The notes: generated by a model from the sequence alone, not told the origin. A stretch of 64,000 bases of DNA from Bradyrhizobium sp. NP1 (GCF_030378205.1 NZ_CP127385.1:3574001-3638000), one strand, 5' to 3'. Shown: positions 53,224 to 62,858, counted from the stretch's first letter. A program made the numbers and translations.

Positions 53224-54405
53224 ATGAACGCTTCGCCGAAATTCGACATCATCGTCTATGGCGCGACCGGCTTCACCGGCCGGCTCGTCGCCGAATATCT
53301 CGCGGCTCATTACCGCAACGACAAGGCGCTCAAATGGGCGATGGCCGGCCGCAGCCTCGATAAGCTGAAATCAGTCCGCGACGAGATCGGTGCGCCCGCG
53401 GACACGCCGCTGGTCGTTGCCGACGCCAGCGATCCCGCCTCGTTGCAAGCCATGATCGGCCAGACCAAATCCGTGATCACCACGGTTGGTCCCTACCAGC
53501 TCTACGGCAACGAACTCGTCGCGGCCTGCGCTGCGTCAGGCACCGACTATTTCGATCTCTGCGGCGAGCCGGTTTGGATGCACCAGATGATCGGCAAGCA
53601 CGAGGCGGCCGCAAAAGCGAGCGGCGCGCGCATCATCTTCTCCTGCGGCTTCGATTCCATCCCGTTCGAGCTCGGCGCTTTCTTCGTGCAGGAAGAAGCC
53701 AAACGGGCGTTCGGCGCGCCTGCCGCCCGCGTCAAGGGCCGTGTGCGCGACATGCGCGGCACGCTCTCCGGCGGCACCGCGGCGAGCGCGCGCGCGCAGT
53801 TCGAGGCTGTGGCCAAGGATCTCAGCCTGGTCGCCATCCTCAACGATCCGTTTGCGCTGACCCCGGGTTTCAGTGGCGCCAAGCAGCCGAAGGGCAACCG
53901 GCCTGTTTACGAGGAAGACCTGCAATCCTGGGCCGCGCCCTTCATGATGGCGCTGATCAACACGCGCAACGTCCACCGCTCCAACATGCTGATGGGCTTT
54001 CCGTATGGTCGCGAGTTCGTCTATGACGAGATGGTGCTGACCGGTCCGGGCGAGAAGGGCGAGGCGAACGCCAAGCGCGTGATGGCGGCCAATGCCGAGA
54101 AGACCGGCCCGAACGCGCCGAAGCCGGGCGAGGGGCCCTCCAAGGAGGAGCGCGAGAACGGCCGCTTCGATCTGCTCTATGTCGCGATCGCGCCCGACGG
54201 CCGGCAGGTTCGCGCCGGCGTGACCGGCGACCGCGATCCCGGCTATGGCTCGACCTCGAAGATGATTTCCGAATGCGCGATCTGCCTGTTGCGCGATACG
54301 CCGGACGTCAAGGGCGGGTTCTGGACGCCCGGCGCAGCCATGCAGCACAAGCTGATCAGGCGGCTAGTGGATCACGCCGGGTTGACGTTCGAGGTCGAGA
54401 CGTAG
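53224..54405 (+). CDS. saccharopine dehydrogenase family / trans-acting enoyl reductase-like protein
   Basis: A 393-residue Rossmann protein. It opens KFDIIVYGATGFTGRLVAEYL with GxTGxxG, followed by MAGRSLDKLKSV, TTVGPYQLYGNELVAAC and DYFDLCGEPVW, the pattern of the saccharopine dehydrogenase NADP-binding family. The mycobacterial trans-acting enoyl reductase is in this family; the bacterial substrate here is unknown. Its last 50 bp overlap the 3' end of the convergent monooxygenase gene. Confidence 0.87.
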   Translation: MNASPKFDIIVYGATGFTGRLVAEYLAAHYRNDKALKWAMAGRSLDKLKSVRDEIGAPADTPLVVADASDPASLQAMIGQTKSVITTVGPYQLYGNELVAACAASGTDYFDLCGEPVWMHQMIGKHEAAAKASGARIIFSCGFDSIPFELGAFFVQEEAKRAFGAPAARVKGRVRDMRGTLSGGTAASARAQFEAVAKDLSLVAILNDPFALTPGFSGAKQPKGNRPVYEEDLQSWAAPFMMALINTRNVHRSNMLMGFPYGREFVYDEMVLTGPGEKGEANAKRVMAANAEKTGPNAPKPGEGPSKEERENGRFDLLYVAIAPDGRQVRAGVTGDRDPGYGSTSKMISECAICLLRDTPDVKGGFWTPGAAMQHKLIRRLVDHAGLTFEVET

Positions 54406-55597
54406 GCTCGCATGGATTGTAGGCGTACATGAAATCCATGCCGCGTGACGTGAGCGGTAACAGCAGCGTCAGCATGCGGTCGCGAATCCATGCGCCGGTC
54501 GGACTGAATTCGCGCTTGGTGCTGCCGTTGCGCCGGGCGATGGCCACGATACGCTCGGCGCGCGGCCGGCGCTCTGCTTCAAAGCGCTCGAACGTGGTCT
54601 GAAGCTCCTCGTCCTCGCGCATCAGAAGCGACAGCCGCATGGCGTCTTCAAGCGCGAGGGAGGCGCCCTGGCCGGCGTGGGGGCTCGTGGCGTGCGCAGC
54701 GTCGCCGATCAGAAGCGTGCGGCCGCGCGACCAGGTCGGCAGGGTCGCAACATCGAGCGTGTCGGTCACCACGATGTTTTCGGCCGCATCGATGATGCGC
54801 GGGATCGGATCGCGCCAGCCCTGGTGAAAGTCGCGCAGGTGCTGCTTCAGTCTTTGGTCGCCCATGGCGCGAAAGGTCGCAGCATCGATGCCGTGCGACG
54901 GCTGCGTGCTCCACCACATCGCGCCCTGCGCGGGATCGGGGCTGCAGAAGCCATAGCCGAAGAATCCGCTCTGCCCGAACGTCGCCTCGATGAGCGGACC
55001 GATCCCCGCATTCTCCAGCAGCGACCGCGGCACGAAGCCGCCAATACCCACCAGACCGGTATCGAAGGGGCGTGGTCCGTCGGGGTTCACGTGTTGCCGC
55101 ACCACCGAATGCACGCCGTCGGCGCCGATCAGGAAATCGCCTTCGGCGGTGGACCCGTCGGTGAAGGTCGCGACGATGGGCCTATCGGCGCGGTCCTCGA
55201 TCCGCGCCAGACGCTTCTCGAAATGCACCTCGACGCAGGACGACCAGGCCTTGTCCACGAGCGCCTCGTTCAGCGTCGCGCGCCTCATGTTGACCGCCGG
55301 CTGACCGAACCGCGCCTTCATGTTGCGGTGGATCGAGCCGAGCCGCGCCCCGTTTTGGGAGTAGAAGTCGAACGCATCGGCCACCTCGCCGCTGCGAATG
55401 AGTTCGGAAGCCAGGCCGATCTCGGCAAGCACATGCATGCCGTTCGGCGCGATCTGCAGGCCGCCGCCGATGCCGGTCGAATAGGACCAGCCCTCGTAGA
55501 TCGCGGCGTCGATGCCGGCTCTCTTCAACAGGATCGCGGCGACAGGGCCAGCGATGCCGGCGCCGATGATGATCGCTTTGCGGGGTCGTCGGGTCAT
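54356..55597 (-). CDS. FAD-dependent aromatic-ring hydroxylase-type monooxygenase
   Basis: A 413-residue class A flavoprotein monooxygenase. It has AIIIGAGIAGPVAAILL (GxGxxG), LIGADGVHSVVRQ (the DG motif that contacts both FAD and NADPH) and LLIGDAAHATSPHAGQG (GD motif). The long C-terminal tail is Arg-rich and without motif. Family members hydroxylate aromatic acids or related compounds. It is divergent from a marR gene with a clear palindrome between them, so MarR control of this gene is likely. Confidence 0.9.
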   Translation of the reverse strand: MTRRPRKAIIIGAGIAGPVAAILLKRAGIDAAIYEGWSYSTGIGGGLQIAPNGMHVLAEIGLASELIRSGEVADAFDFYSQNGARLGSIHRNMKARFGQPAVNMRRATLNEALVDKAWSSCVEVHFEKRLARIEDRADRPIVATFTDGSTAEGDFLIGADGVHSVVRQHVNPDGPRPFDTGLVGIGGFVPRSLLENAGIGPLIEATFGQSGFFGYGFCSPDPAQGAMWWSTQPSHGIDAATFRAMGDQRLKQHLRDFHQGWRDPIPRIIDAAENIVVTDTLDVATLPTWSRGRTLLIGDAAHATSPHAGQGASLALEDAMRLSLLMREDEELQTTFERFEAERRPRAERIVAIARRNGSTKREFSPTGAWIRDRMLTLLLPLTSRGMDFMYAYNPCEPTSRPRTSTRRDPLAA

Positions 55598-55643
55598 GGC
55601 ATGCTCCAGACTCGTAAAGGGGTTGAAAATCCCAGCCGCTTAT

Positions 55644-55662
55644 TATCTTAGTATCTAAGATA
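55644..55662. promoter_or_regulatory. probable MarR operator (TATCTTAG-TAT-CTAAGATA)
   Basis: An 8-bp perfect inverted repeat with a 3-bp centre in the 93-bp gap between the divergent monooxygenase and marR genes. A further CTAAG follows at 55671, and TTAG occurs between. The size and AT-rich arms fit MarR-family dimer sites. Confidence 0.65.
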
Positions 55663-55690
55663 TTAGACGACTAAGACAAAAGGACTTGCC

Positions 55691-56215
55691 TTGTCAAGAG
55701 CGAAATCGCGCGCTGCGCTGATGCAGGAACTGGAACACGCAATTCGGCGCGCCTCTGGAATGGGCGCGATCTTCGGCCAGGCTGTTGCCGACTACGCCGG
55801 CATCTCGAGCTCAGACCTCGAATGCCTGGATTTTCTCACGCTGGAAGGCCGCGCGACCGCGGGAAGGCTTGCGGAGGTGACCGGATTGACCACGGGGGCC
55901 ATCACCGGCGTCGTGGACCGGCTCGAGAAGGCCGGCTTCGTGCAGCGCGAGCGCGACGACAAGGATCGCCGCAAGGTGTTCATATCCATCGTTCCCGAGA
56001 ATGTCGCAAAGGTCGGGAAACTCTACGAGCACATGCAACAGGGGATGCTGAAGAACTGGGGGGCCTATTCCGATGATGAATTGCGGCTGCTGCTGCGGTT
56101 CGCCTCCCAGAGCTATGAGACGATGCTGGCGGCGGCCGAGGAGCTCAAGGCAATGATCAGCGAGGCATCCGCTCGGAAGAGCGCGGCGGCTGCGAAAACA
56201 CGGCGAGCACGTTAG
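55691..56215 (+). CDS. MarR family transcriptional regulator
   Basis: A 174-residue protein. The winged helix-turn-helix includes ITLE-type start LECLDFLTLEGRATAGRLAEV, recognition helix TGAITGVVDRLEKAGFV, and the wing QRERDDKDRRKVFISI. The start is TTG at 55691 with AAGGA 6 nt upstream. Such regulators usually repress a divergent gene until a phenolic or other ligand binds; here that is the flavin monooxygenase. The last 59 bp overlap the convergent polymerase-like gene. Confidence 0.9.
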   Translation: MSRAKSRAALMQELEHAIRRASGMGAIFGQAVADYAGISSSDLECLDFLTLEGRATAGRLAEVTGLTTGAITGVVDRLEKAGFVQRERDDKDRRKVFISIVPENVAKVGKLYEHMQQGMLKNWGAYSDDELRLLLRFASQSYETMLAAAEELKAMISEASARKSAAAAKTRRAR

Positions 56216-57449
56216 GCGGCTCCGCGACGGCCTTGTAGGCCTGGGCGGCGGCGAGCATGCCCCACATCGCCCCCAGCATCATCCAGAAGTGCCGCCAGTG
56301 GTCGCTGTCGATCACGAAGCTTTCGCCGACCGTGCCGAGGAAAGCCGCGAACACGGCGAGGTAGGTCCGCTGCCAGGGCACGCGAACGAACAGGTGGCGG
56401 AAGCCGAGCACCACGGTCAGGAACACCAGCGCGGGATAGCAGATCCCGGAAATCCACCCGCCCGACATGAAGGCGTTGAGGTAGGAGTTGTGGGTGTCCT
56501 CGGGGAAGTAGCGATGGAACTGCAGCGGACCGATGCCGAACGGCAGGTCCAGCGCCATGTCGGCGCCGAGGATGTGGCGGCCGAAACGGCCGAAGCGGCC
56601 GGTGTCGTAGCTCTGATCGAAGCTTGCCCGCTGCTTGAACATGTCGGCGACGGAATCGAGCGACAGCAGCACCGCGATCAGCGCCGCGACCGCGAACACC
56701 GCGACCAAAGCGGTCATGATGATGCGCGATCGCTCGCGGCCGGAGCGGCTGGTCAAGACCATCAGCGCCAGCATGAAGGCCGCCGTGACGATGAGGCCGC
56801 CCCATGCGGCGCGGGAGAAGGCGAGCAGCAGCGCCAGCGCCATTGACGCCAGCGCGACGGTGGCGCGGAGCGCCTTGCCGAACGGCGCGGTGACCACGTC
56901 CTGCAGCACGAACAGCGACGGCAGGATCAGGAACGCGCCGAGCACGTTGGGGTCCTTGAAGGTGCCGCGGGCGCGTTCGTACAGCGTCAACAGGTCATGC
57001 CCGCCGGGCACGAGGTTGAAATAGCCGCCGATCGCCGCGAGCGAGGCGATCATTGCCCCGGTCACCAGGCCACGGCGCAGCATCGCGAGCCGCGCCTCGG
57101 TGTCCTCAGCAATCACCATGGCGAGGAACACCACGGTCACCGCCATGTACCAGGACGTGACGACCCAGCTTGCGACTTCGGGCTGGGCGAGCAGGGGGAT
57201 GGCGCCGATGCTGTAGCCGATATTGAGCGTCGCGAGCAGCAGCACCAGCGGCATGAATGCGAGCCGCAGCCGCAAGCCCGTCGCGAAGAACACGACGATG
57301 GCCACAGTCGTCACGAGCTCGTACGGGCTCGGCTCGATGAAGACGATGGCGCTGGAGGCCGCGATCAGCCACACCAGCGCGCGCTGCAGCGCCAGCACGC
57401 CGGGCGCAGCAGAGGCAGGGTAGCTTCCGGCTGTCGCCGCATACGCCAT
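56157..57449 (-). CDS. O-antigen ligase / Wzy-like polymerase membrane protein
   Basis: A 430-residue polytopic protein with about eleven hydrophobic helices. It has the O-antigen ligase family pattern: GGHDLLTLYERARGTFKDPNVLGAFL in the central region, and the large periplasmic loop with GIGPLQFHRYFPEDTHNSYL, where the His and Asn are conserved in the family. It probably polymerises repeat units for the second exopolysaccharide locus. The C-terminus reaches 59 bp into the convergent marR gene. It lies 53 bp downstream of the hexose-1-phosphate transferase gene on the same strand. Confidence 0.88.
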   Translation of the reverse strand: MAYAATAGSYPASAAPGVLALQRALVWLIAASSAIVFIEPSPYELVTTVAIVVFFATGLRLRLAFMPLVLLLATLNIGYSIGAIPLLAQPEVASWVVTSWYMAVTVVFLAMVIAEDTEARLAMLRRGLVTGAMIASLAAIGGYFNLVPGGHDLLTLYERARGTFKDPNVLGAFLILPSLFVLQDVVTAPFGKALRATVALASMALALLLAFSRAAWGGLIVTAAFMLALMVLTSRSGRERSRIIMTALVAVFAVAALIAVLLSLDSVADMFKQRASFDQSYDTGRFGRFGRHILGADMALDLPFGIGPLQFHRYFPEDTHNSYLNAFMSGGWISGICYPALVFLTVVLGFRHLFVRVPWQRTYLAVFAAFLGTVGESFVIDSDHWRHFWMMLGAMWGMLAAAQAYKAVAEPPNVLAVFSQPPRSSERMPR

Positions 57450-57501
57450 CGCATACTCGCAAACTTACGCAACACAACGCGAACCCGCCGCGCGCCAACG
57501 C

Positions 57502-59052
57502 TCAGTAGGCGTTCTCGCTCTCGGTCATCAGAGCCATCGGCGTCTTCAGGAGAATGTAGAGATCGAACAGCACCGACCAGTTCTCGATGTAGTAGAGATC
57601 GAACTCGACGCGCTTCTGGATCTTTTCCTCGTTGTCGATCTCGCCGCGCCAGCCGTTGATCTGCGCCCAGCCCGTGATGCCGGGCTTGACGCGGTGCCGC
57701 GCGAAATAGCCGTCCACCGCCTCGTCGAACAGCCGGCTCTGCAGCTTGCCCTGCACGGCGTGCGGGCGCGGGCCGACCAGCGACAGGTTGCTCTTGAACA
57801 CCACGTTGAAGAGCTGCGGCAATTCGTCGAGGCTGGTCTTGCGGATGAAGCGACCGACACGCGTGACGCGCGGATCGTTTCTGGTCACCACCTTCGACGC
57901 GTTCGGGTCGGCCTGGTGGTGATAGAGCGAGCGGAACTTGAAGACGTCGATGCGCTCGTTGTTGAAGCCGAAACGCTTCTGGCGGAACAGCACCGGTCCC
58001 GGACTGTCGAGCTTGATCGCCAGCGCGACCAGCGCCATCACGGGCAGCGCCATCAGCAGGATGGCCGCGCCGACCAGATGGTCGAACAGCCATTTCATCA
58101 CCAGATCCCAGTCGGTGATCGGCGCCTCGAACACGTCGAGGGTGGGCACCTCGCCGAGATAGGAATAGGAGCGGGGACGGAAGCGCAGCTTGTTGGTGTG
58201 GGCGGAAAGCCGGATGTCGACCGGCAGCACCCACAGCTTCTTCAGCATTTCGAGGATGCGCGTCTCGGCCGAGATCGGCAGCGCGAACAGCACAAGATCG
58301 ACGCGGGTGCGGCGGGCAAACTCGACGATGTCGTCGACCTTGCCGAGCTTGGGGCTGCCGGCGCAGGTCTCGAGCGCGCGGCTGTCGTTGCGGTCGTCGA
58401 ACACGCCGAGCACGGCGATGTCGGAATCCTCCTGCGCCTTCAGCGCTTTCACCAGTTCCTCGCCGCTGCGGTCGGAGCCGACGATGATGGTGCGGCGATC
58501 GAGCCGGCCCTGGCGCGCCCAGCGGCGTACCATCGCGCGTAAAAACAGCCGTCCCGCGATCAGCGTGGCGAGACCGATGACGAAGAAGGCGGCGAGCCAC
58601 AGCCGCGAGACCTCGCCGCCGAGCTTGGCGAGGAACGACACCCCGGTGAACAGCAGGAAGACAAAGGTCCAGGACGAAATCATCCGGCTCATCTGCCGAA
58701 GCTGACCGCGGAACACCTGGACCTGGTAGATATCAGCCGCCTGGAAGCAGATCACCGTGCTTGCCGTCATCCCGATGATCGAGGCGGCGTATTCCCAGTG
58801 GAAGCCGGAAAGCGGCACGACATAGCCGACATAGAGCGCCATGCCGACGACGCTCAGGACGACGAAGTCGGCGAGGCGGACGAAGCCCGCGATCACGATC
58901 GGCGAATAGGCGCGCGCAACGCGCTGGTTGGTGACCGCCAATGCCGCGGGCGACAGCCGCCGGCGGCGTTCGACCCGCGGCCGGGAAGGCGTCGCCGTCG
59001 CCACCGCATTCGCGGCGGCATCGAGCATCGAGCGAGCGTTGATTGGTTCCAC
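57502..59052 (-). CDS. undecaprenyl-phosphate hexose-1-phosphate transferase (WcaJ/PssY-like)
   Basis: About 516 residues. Four or five N-terminal membrane helices and a CoA-binding-like Rossmann part ([18 protein letters not shown]) lead to the bacterial sugar transferase domain. That domain has [46 protein letters not shown], and [15 protein letters not shown]. The enzyme starts repeat-unit synthesis by loading glucose- or galactose-1-phosphate onto undecaprenyl phosphate. I chose GTG 59052 because GGAAGGGA precedes it; ATG 59079 has no ribosome site. It is the only initiating transferase in the window. Confidence 0.92.
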   Translation of the reverse strand: MEPINARSMLDAAANAVATATPSRPRVERRRRLSPAALAVTNQRVARAYSPIVIAGFVRLADFVVLSVVGMALYVGYVVPLSGFHWEYAASIIGMTASTVICFQAADIYQVQVFRGQLRQMSRMISSWTFVFLLFTGVSFLAKLGGEVSRLWLAAFFVIGLATLIAGRLFLRAMVRRWARQGRLDRRTIIVGSDRSGEELVKALKAQEDSDIAVLGVFDDRNDSRALETCAGSPKLGKVDDIVEFARRTRVDLVLFALPISAETRILEMLKKLWVLPVDIRLSAHTNKLRFRPRSYSYLGEVPTLDVFEAPITDWDLVMKWLFDHLVGAAILLMALPVMALVALAIKLDSPGPVLFRQKRFGFNNERIDVFKFRSLYHHQADPNASKVVTRNDPRVTRVGRFIRKTSLDELPQLFNVVFKSNLSLVGPRPHAVQGKLQSRLFDEAVDGYFARHRVKPGITGWAQINGWRGEIDNEEKIQKRVEFDLYYIENWSVLFDLYILLKTPMALMTESENAY

Positions 59053-59203
59053 GTGTCCCTTCCGTTCTTTGCCGCACATGTGGGAATGCGTGCGCGGCCG
59101 CGGAATTGCCCCGTCATCGGCTTAGAGGACAAATCGGAAGAAAGGGTTACGTTGGTAAATGACGGTTAACGACCGGCAAATGTCGCGTGTGCGGCGCGTT
59201 CTT

Positions 59204-60334
59204 CTATCGCTGCGCGAACGCCTCGCGGTAGGCGGCGAGCACGCCCTCGACCATCGCCTTCTGCGAGAAGTGCAGGAAGATGCGCTCGCGCAGCGATCTG
59301 GCGCGCTCGCGCGCCGCCTCGGGATTCTCCATGGCGATTTCGATCGCGTCCGCCATGGCGCCGGCGATCCCGGGCGCGAACAGCGCCTCGGTCTGGGTTC
59401 CGAAGATCTCGGGGATGCCGCCGATCTTGGCGGCGACCATGGGAACGCCGGCCGCGCCTGCCTCGATCACGACATAGGGCATGGAGTCGCCCCGCGAGGG
59501 CACAACCAGCAGCCGGCCCTTGGAAAAGCCGTGGCGCGGCTTGACGTGGCCGATGAAGCGAACGGCTTCGGCGAGGCCCAACCGTGCGACCTGCGCCTTC
59601 AGGGCCTCGGTCTCCTCGCCGTCGCCGGCGAGCGTCAGCGTGACCGGCTTGCCGTCGGCATGCAGCCGAGCCACCGCATCGATCAGGAGGTCCGTCCCCT
59701 TGATGTGCCTGAATTCACCGACATAGACCACATCGGTGGCGTCCTGCGCCGGTGTGATGGGATCGAATTCATTGGCGGTGACGCCGTTGAACACGCAGCG
59801 CACGAGGCCGTTGGGGGTGCCGATGGTGCGCAGAAGGGTGTCGCGCGCAAACACGCTTTCGAACAGGAACAGGTCGGTGTTGTTGATCAGCGTCCGCTCG
59901 AGACGGCTGTAGATCTGCCCCTTCACCGTGTTGGGCGGATAGTGCAGCGATCCGCCGTGCGGCGTGTAGACCCGGATGGTGTCCTTGGACGCGCCGCGCA
60001 GGCGGATGAAGGCGCCGGCCTTGGCGCCGTGGCCGTGCAGGACATCCGGCCTCAGCCGCCGGATCAGGCGCTGGAAGCGCAGCCAGACCAGCACGTCCGT
60101 GGGCCAGGGTTCGCGATGGATCGCAAGCCTGTGCACGCCGAGTTTCATGCGCGGCGCGATTTCCTCAAGCGCCGCTTGCGCGCGTTCGCCGCCGGTCAGG
60201 CTGTCGGCGACGATGCCGACCTGGTGGCCGCGCTCCGCCTGGCCGCCGGCGATGTCGAGGACATGACGAAATATCCCGCCAACCGGCGCGCGCACCGCAT
60301 GGAGAATACGAAGCGGCTGGTCCGGTGCAGGCAT
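59204..60334 (-). CDS. glycosyltransferase family 4
   Basis: A 376-residue GT-B transferase. The N-terminus has ILHAVRAPVGGIFRHVLDI, and the middle has LHGHGAKAGAFIRL. The donor domain shows VVYVGEFRHIKGTDLLIDAV, then SRGDSMPYVVIEAGAAGVPMVAAK. In the E-x7-E motif the first Glu is replaced by Asp (DSMPYVVIE), a conservative change. It sits upstream of the hexose-1-phosphate transferase on the same strand and is likely to add the second sugar of the repeat unit. Confidence 0.9.
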   Translation of the reverse strand: MPAPDQPLRILHAVRAPVGGIFRHVLDIAGGQAERGHQVGIVADSLTGGERAQAALEEIAPRMKLGVHRLAIHREPWPTDVLVWLRFQRLIRRLRPDVLHGHGAKAGAFIRLRGASKDTIRVYTPHGGSLHYPPNTVKGQIYSRLERTLINNTDLFLFESVFARDTLLRTIGTPNGLVRCVFNGVTANEFDPITPAQDATDVVYVGEFRHIKGTDLLIDAVARLHADGKPVTLTLAGDGEETEALKAQVARLGLAEAVRFIGHVKPRHGFSKGRLLVVPSRGDSMPYVVIEAGAAGVPMVAAKIGGIPEIFGTQTEALFAPGIAGAMADAIEIAMENPEAARERARSLRERIFLHFSQKAMVEGVLAAYREAFAQR

Positions 60335-60488
60335 GGATCAAGGCCGGCGATCGCCAGCCATTGCAGCCGGCACGGCTGCCCGCGCGCGGCCCGGCAAGGC
60401 CGGCGCAGCAAGCAGGCAGTAGGGAATGGCGCGCACGCCCGGCATTGACCGATCCATTGGAAAATCCTGATTCCGATTAAGGACTTTC

Positions 60489-60496
60489 ATGGTTAA
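60489..60496 (-). promoter_or_regulatory. possible CtrA half-site TTAACCAT
   Basis: TTAACCAT on the minus strand, 136 bp upstream of the Wzz/GumC-like gene start, with a GATTC (GANTC methylation) site at 60469-60473. Both are short enough to occur by chance. Confidence 0.25.
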
Positions 60497-60631
60497 CAAA
60501 ACATGACCTTTGCCGTCAGGGAAGCGCAATTCTGGCCGTCAAAAGCCCGCTCAATTAACCAGCCGGCAACCTTAATGGAGTGTAGTCGCGGGCAGGCGAG
60601 GTGGAGTCGTGGGCGTCCGTGGGAGTGTGTG

Positions 60632-62854
60632 ATGCGTCTAGCGTTGTGGCGTAAGGCTGACGGCGTGACGGTCGACAAGGCCGCTGCACCGTCCGCGCCC
60701 GCGGCGCGGCCGGTTGCGGCGGCTCCTTCCGGTGATATCGACCTGCACGCCCTTGGCGATGCGTTGATGCGCCACCGGCGCTGGATCATCCTCCCGGCGG
60801 CCTTCGTCTTTGTGCTGTCGCTTCTCGCGGTCAATCTGGTGACGCCCCGCTACAAGTCCGAGGCACGGATCCTGGTCGACGGGCGCGAGAACGTGTTCCT
60901 GCGGCCGAACGGCGATCGCAGCGAAGAGCGCGCCGCGCTCGATGCGGAGGCCGTGACCAGCCAGGTGCAGCTTCTGCTGTCGCGCGAGCTCGCGCGCGAG
61001 GTCATCAAGAAGAACAAGCTGGCCGAGCGTCCCGAATTCGATCCCGTGCTGCAGGGCTTCTCGCCGCTGAAGTCGCTGCTGGCGCTGTTCGGGATCGGTC
61101 GCGACCCGTTCTCGATGACTCCCGAGGAGCGGGTGCTGGAGTCCTATTTCGATCGTCTGACCGCCTATGCGGTGGACAAGTCCCGCGTCATCGTCGTCGA
61201 GTTCCAGTCCCGCGATTCCGAGCTTGCGGCGCGCGTCGCCAACTCGATCGCCGAAGGCTACCTGGTGCTGCAGCAAAGCGCGCGGCAGGAGCAGGCGAAA
61301 TCGGCGAGCCAGTGGCTCGCGGGCGAGATCGACAGTCTGCGCAACAAGGTGTCGGAAGCGGAATCCCGCGTCGAGGATTTCCGCTCCAAGTCGAGCCTGT
61401 TCATCGGCACCAACAATACCACGCTCTCCAATCAGCAGATGGGTGAACTCAACACCCAATTGAACAACGCCCGCGCGTTGAAATCCGATGCCGAGAGCAA
61501 GGCGCGCCTGATCCGCGAGATGCTGCAAGGCGGCAGGCCGATCGAAGCCTCCGAAGTGCTCAATTCCGAATTGATGCGGCGGCTATCGGAGCAGCGCGTG
61601 ACGCTGCGCGCGCAGCTTGCCGAGCAGTCGTCGACCCTGCTCGACAATCACCCTCGGATCAAGGAATTGAAGGCGCAACTCGCCGATCTCGATCGCCAGA
61701 TCAGGGACGAGGCGGGCAAGATCTCGCGCTCGCTCGACAACGATGCGCGCATCGCCGGCGGCCGGGTCGAAGGTCTCACCGCGAGCCTCGAACAGCTGAA
61801 GAAGCAGGCCTCGTCCTCCAACGGTCAGGACGTGCAGCTCCGTGCGCTGGAACGCGAAGCCAAGGCGCAGCGCGACCTCCTGGAATCGTATCTGGCGAAG
61901 TATCGCGAGGCGACCACGCGCGAGAATATCGACGCGGCGCCGGCCGACAGCCGGATCATCTCGCGCGCCATCGTGTCCAACACCCCGGCCTATCCGAAGA
62001 AGCTCCCGATCGTCCTGATCGCGACCCTGGCGATGCTGCTGCTGTCGACCAGCGTGATCGTCACCGGTGAGCTCCTGCGCATGACCGCGCCGCGCGCCGT
62101 GGCCGCGTTCGTGTCGCAGGCCGCCTCGATCGGCGTGCCGATCCCGGCACGTCGGTCCGCCGCGGAGGCCGATCCGCTCGCCGAGCCCGTCGACGCCGGC
62201 GTTGTGGAAGCCGCCGCAGCAGAGCCCGAGCGCAGCGATGCCGCGCAGACCGTGCTTGGCGAAATCGAGCAGCTTGCAGCCGCCCTGCGCGAGGCGGGAG
62301 CGGCGGCGCACAAGATCACCGTGCTCGGCACCGCCGCCGGCGACAGCGTGACGCTGACGGTGCTGACGCTCGCCCGCCTGCTGGCGCGCGAAGCGCGGGT
62401 CGTGGTCGTCGACCTCGCGGCATCCTCGCCGACGATGCTGGCCGTCTCTGCCGATCCGACCGTGCCCGGCCTTGCCGAGATGATGCAGGGCGCGGCGTCG
62501 TTCTCGCAGATCATCACCAAGGATCGCCTGTCGCGCGTGCACCTCGTCAATGCGGGCCGACCCGGCTTCGACCGCAGCCTTTTGCAGTCGCCGCGGCTGT
62601 CGCTGGCGATCGATGCTCTGTTGCGGGTCTATGACCATGTGCTGCTCGATGCCGGGGCGGCATCCGACCTGCCGGCGGAACTGCTCACCGCGAAGGCGCG
62701 TGCGGTGGTGGTGCCCGATGCATCGATGCCGCGGGACGCCCGCGCGCAGATGAGCGAGCAGCTCAGGGCTGCCGGCTTCTCTGACGTGACGATGTTGGCC
62801 GGTCCGGCGCAGCCGTCCAACGCCCTCGAGGTGGCGCCGCCGCGCGCCGCCTGA
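60632..62854 (+). CDS. Wzz/GumC-like chain-length protein with degenerate kinase domain
   Basis: About 740 residues. ATG 60632 has GGGAG 6 nt upstream; the frame's earlier start (60503) is unlikely. There is one membrane helix at about 50-70 and another at about 465-487 (LPIVLIATLAMLLLSTSVIV) either side of a long coiled-coil periplasmic Wzz/GNVR domain. The C-terminal domain follows the fold of a BY-kinase but reads VLGTAAGDSVTLTVL where Walker A should be, with no Lys, and VVVVDLAASSP in place of Walker A'. No Tyr cluster is seen. It probably controls chain length without kinase activity. Confidence 0.88.
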   Translation: MRLALWRKADGVTVDKAAAPSAPAARPVAAAPSGDIDLHALGDALMRHRRWIILPAAFVFVLSLLAVNLVTPRYKSEARILVDGRENVFLRPNGDRSEERAALDAEAVTSQVQLLLSRELAREVIKKNKLAERPEFDPVLQGFSPLKSLLALFGIGRDPFSMTPEERVLESYFDRLTAYAVDKSRVIVVEFQSRDSELAARVANSIAEGYLVLQQSARQEQAKSASQWLAGEIDSLRNKVSEAESRVEDFRSKSSLFIGTNNTTLSNQQMGELNTQLNNARALKSDAESKARLIREMLQGGRPIEASEVLNSELMRRLSEQRVTLRAQLAEQSSTLLDNHPRIKELKAQLADLDRQIRDEAGKISRSLDNDARIAGGRVEGLTASLEQLKKQASSSNGQDVQLRALEREAKAQRDLLESYLAKYREATTRENIDAAPADSRIISRAIVSNTPAYPKKLPIVLIATLAMLLLSTSVIVTGELLRMTAPRAVAAFVSQAASIGVPIPARRSAAEADPLAEPVDAGVVEAAAAEPERSDAAQTVLGEIEQLAAALREAGAAAHKITVLGTAAGDSVTLTVLTLARLLAREARVVVVDLAASSPTMLAVSADPTVPGLAEMMQGAASFSQIITKDRLSRVHLVNAGRPGFDRSLLQSPRLSLAIDALLRVYDHVLLDAGAASDLPAELLTAKARAVVVPDASMPRDARAQMSEQLRAAGFSDVTMLAGPAQPSNALEVAPPRAA

Positions 62855-62858
62855 GCCG

